A stretch of DNA of 64,000 bases from Desertibacillus haloalkaliphilus (GTDB lineage Bacteria > Bacillota > Bacilli > Bacillales > KJ1-10-99): contig NZ_JAHPIV010000001.1 of NCBI RefSeq assembly GCF_019039105.1, forward strand, positions 114,519 to 178,518, given 5' to 3'. Positions 62,705 to 64,000 of this stretch are shown piece by piece. The notes beneath the pieces are model-generated. The model had not been told where the DNA came from and searched no databases. It saw only the letters and a list, made by a program, of their open reading frames with translations. The translations under genes and the position numbers were made by a program. How positions within the stretch are numbered: position 1 is the first letter of the stretch; the number at the start of each line of letters is the position of its first letter.

Positions 62705-62783
62705 ATTCTACAGTCTTTTCTCTCACACAAAAATGAAAGGCAATTTTGTATATTTTAATACTTTTTCGATAATTTAGTCAAAT

Positions 62784-62805
62784 AAAAAAAGAGAGCTTTG
62801 CCCTC
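62784..62805 (-). terminator. terminator after the dUTPase-like gene
   Basis: GAGGGC-AAA-GCTCTC (one G-T pair) is followed by seven T on the minus strand, 8 bases past the stop. Confidence 0.75.
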
Positions 62806-62812
62806 ATTTTTG

Positions 62813-63301
62813 TTAATAGCCTTGATCTTGTCTTTCGTGGTTGACTATATTTTTCTTTACATACGCCTGCTCAACTTCACTAGTTGCAAAGCCTAACAAC
62901 GAACCAAGGACAGTATATTCACGGAATAACTGTTCATAGTTCTCTTTTGATAATGACTTTTTAAAGGTCGTAATTCCATCAAAAACAACTCCAAATTGAT
63001 AAACAAGATCATCTGTTTCTGGCTTTGCATCAGTGATCGTAATCGTACGGTAATCACATGCTAACCCTAAAGATAATAAGAAGTGTATTCCATCGACATA
63101 CTCTTCTAGAATAATTGTTCGTTCTGCACTCGGTTTTTTACTCCAGTACTTAAAACATCTAGTTTCATTAGCTAGCTCTGCTAATTCGACTTGCAATGCC
63201 ACTATTTTTTCAGCAAGTAAATTACGTCCATTGAGGTTATGATCATGAACAATTCGATCGTCTAACTGTTGTTGCATTGTAAATAGTTTTTCTAAATTCA
63301 A
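62813..63301 (-). CDS. all-alpha (dimeric) dUTPase-like NTP pyrophosphatase
   Basis: A 162-residue helical protein of the MazG/dimeric dUTPase superfamily. The metal-binding motif is spread over KIVALQVELAELANETRCFKYW (read in two parts) and EEYVDGIHFLLSLGL, the ExxE...ExxD pattern. It likely hydrolyses dUTP or a related nucleotide. I choose TTG 63301 (LNLEKLFTMQQQLDDRI), with GGAGTGG seven bases upstream; the ATG at 63328 has no ribosome site. It is divergent from ysdB. Confidence 0.88.
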   Translation of the reverse strand: MNLEKLFTMQQQLDDRIVHDHNLNGRNLLAEKIVALQVELAELANETRCFKYWSKKPSAERTIILEEYVDGIHFLLSLGLACDYRTITITDAKPETDDLVYQFGVVFDGITTFKKSLSKENYEQLFREYTVLGSLLGFATSEVEQAYVKKNIVNHERQDQGY

Positions 63302-63358
63302 CGTTGTTCCACTCCTTATCGCTACCATTTAAACAATTATCCCATTATTATAACAAAA

Positions 63359-63384
63359 TGAAACTTTTTCGTGTGATTTTCGTA
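63359..63384 (+). promoter_or_regulatory. sigma-W promoter of ysdB
   Basis: TGAAAC (63359-63364) and CGTA (63381-63384) are 16 bases apart, a perfect match to the sigma-W consensus. ysdB belongs to the sigma-W envelope-stress regulon in B. subtilis. Confidence 0.9.
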
Positions 63385-63442
63385 TACAATAGAAACAGAT
63401 ACTACATATACCATTTCTACTTTTTAGAGGGGGCTTCATACG

Positions 63443-63826
63443 ATGGTGATTTTATTTCGAATACTCCTTTTAATTGCGATCATTGTTCTTGTTTATAGTG
63501 CAATTAAATACTTAGTAAACCCAAAACGAAAACTTGAATTAGCCCATGAGAAAAAGCAGTTTTTCTTTCATGATGATAAAAAGAACGTCCGCAAAAACTT
63601 TTTAATCACCTATAAAGGTGTCTTATTTGAAGGGGAAAAGTACCTTGGAACCACCGAAAATGCATTTGAAGTGGTCTCCATTTACGTCTGGGCTAAACAC
63701 CCTGACAAGCTACAAGGACTTGACCGTCAAGACTTCTATTTTATCGAAAAAGAAATTTTCATCCAATACCCAAACGCAACGATTGAATGGAAAAGTCCAA
63801 TTAAAGAATTTTTAAAACATGAATAA
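63443..63826 (+). CDS. ysdB: sigma-W-regulated membrane protein YsdB
   Basis: A 127-residue protein with one N-terminal membrane segment (FRILLLIAIIVLVYSAIKYL) followed by a cytoplasmic domain (ELAHEKKQFFFHDDKKNVRK and VLFEGEKYLGTTENAFEV). The domain is not recognised beyond YsdB homologues, and its function is unknown. AGAGGGGG precedes the ATG. Position, length and the sigma-W promoter agree with B. subtilis ysdB. Confidence 0.94.
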   Translation: MVILFRILLLIAIIVLVYSAIKYLVNPKRKLELAHEKKQFFFHDDKKNVRKNFLITYKGVLFEGEKYLGTTENAFEVVSIYVWAKHPDKLQGLDRQDFYFIEKEIFIQYPNATIEWKSPIKEFLKHE

Positions 63827-63835
63827 CAGTAGTAA

Positions 63836-63883
63836 CCCTAAAACAGTCTCCACTACACCGATGTAATGGAGACTGTTTTAGGG
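63836..63883 (+). terminator. terminator after ysdB
   Basis: CCCTAAAACAGTCTCCA pairs perfectly over 17 bp with TGGAGACTGTTTTAGGG, followed by TTTATAT, 9 bases past the stop. Confidence 0.88.
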
Positions 63884-63912
63884 TTTATATGTAGTTTAAA
63901 GACATCATATCT

Positions 63913-63996
63913 AGCACAGGCCTCCAAACGGTGCTAACCGTTTGCGGCGACGTTAGTCGACGTAGTGGATATCAAGTTGAATGCGGTGTAAGCCTG
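63913..63996. other. structured element at the right edge
   Basis: An outer inverted pair ACAGGC/GCCTGT encloses the hairpins AAACGG-TGCTAA-CCGTTT and CGACG-TTAGT-CGACG-like. It ends in TTTT on the plus strand at the window edge. No reading frame explains it. It could be a repeat element or the 3' structure of a gene beyond the edge; ysdA and rplT would be expected there by synteny. Confidence 0.4.
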
Positions 63997-64000
63997 TTTT

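Overview
This window comes from a low-GC, endospore-forming Firmicute of the family Bacillaceae. The gene order closely follows the Bacillus subtilis segment that runs from lonB through clpX, tig, the leu/ilv operon, rph, gerM, murI, gerE, sdh, lysC, uvrC, trxA, etf, mutS2, zapA and pheST to ysdB. Three spore genes (gerM, gerE, sspI) support this. Acidic proteins, a TRAP transporter and a Ktr-type potassium transporter would suit an alkaliphilic or moderately halophilic relative such as the Alkalihalobacillus/Halalkalibacter group, but that placement is inference. Most genes lie on the minus strand. Only yslB, rnhC, sspI and ysdB are on the plus strand.

Region by region: (1) 1-5.3 kb is proteostasis: a partial lonB, clpX, a clpP copy wedged between clpX and tig, tig, and a TPR protein. 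(2) 5.6-16.9 kb is branched-chain amino acid synthesis (leuDCBA, ilvC, ilvH, ilvB under a Leu-specific T-box, then ilvD and ilvE with their own promoter upstream). (3) 17.4-22.8 kb holds tRNA-Arg and tRNA-Gly, a phosphodiesterase, rdgB, rph, gerM, murI and a decayed MarR-family gene (the ysmB relic). (4) 22.9-27.9 kb is the glucose PTS (glcT, ptsG, ptsH, ptsI) with a GlcT-type antiterminator site. (5) 28-34.6 kb has gerE, a thioesterase, sdhCAB, a potassium transporter and yslB. (6) 34.7-44.4 kb has lysC behind a lysine riboswitch, uvrC, trxA, and the fatty-acid degradation set etfA, etfB, fadB, fadR, lcfA, with a FadR operator and cre-like sites. (7) 44.7-57 kb has mutS2, polX, cvpA, zapA, rnhC, pheST behind a Phe T-box, an rRNA/tRNA methylase and sspI. 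(8) 57-63.8 kb has an M42 peptidase, a TRAP transporter operon led by a GlcD-type FAD oxidase, an all-alpha dUTPase-like protein, and ysdB with a textbook sigma-W promoter.

Control by RNA is unusually visible. There are two T-boxes, a lysine riboswitch, a RAT/terminator switch and many intrinsic terminators, and together with FadR, cre-like and possible CodY sites they tie amino-acid, sugar and fatty-acid metabolism to nutrient status. I found no transposase, CRISPR array, prophage or rRNA. The less ordinary items are the ysmB pseudogene, a dispersed repeat present upstream of both lonB and fadR, a short repeat family in intergenic gaps, an unlisted 27-residue membrane peptide after yshE, the extra clpP, an unrecognised CxxC protein at the end of the pheST operon, and a structured element cut by the right edge. 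I saw no convincing wholly new system.

Where I chose a different start codon from the longest reading frame, the choice rests on the Shine-Dalgarno spacing and on the family's usual N terminus. Homologue comparisons come from memory, not from a search.
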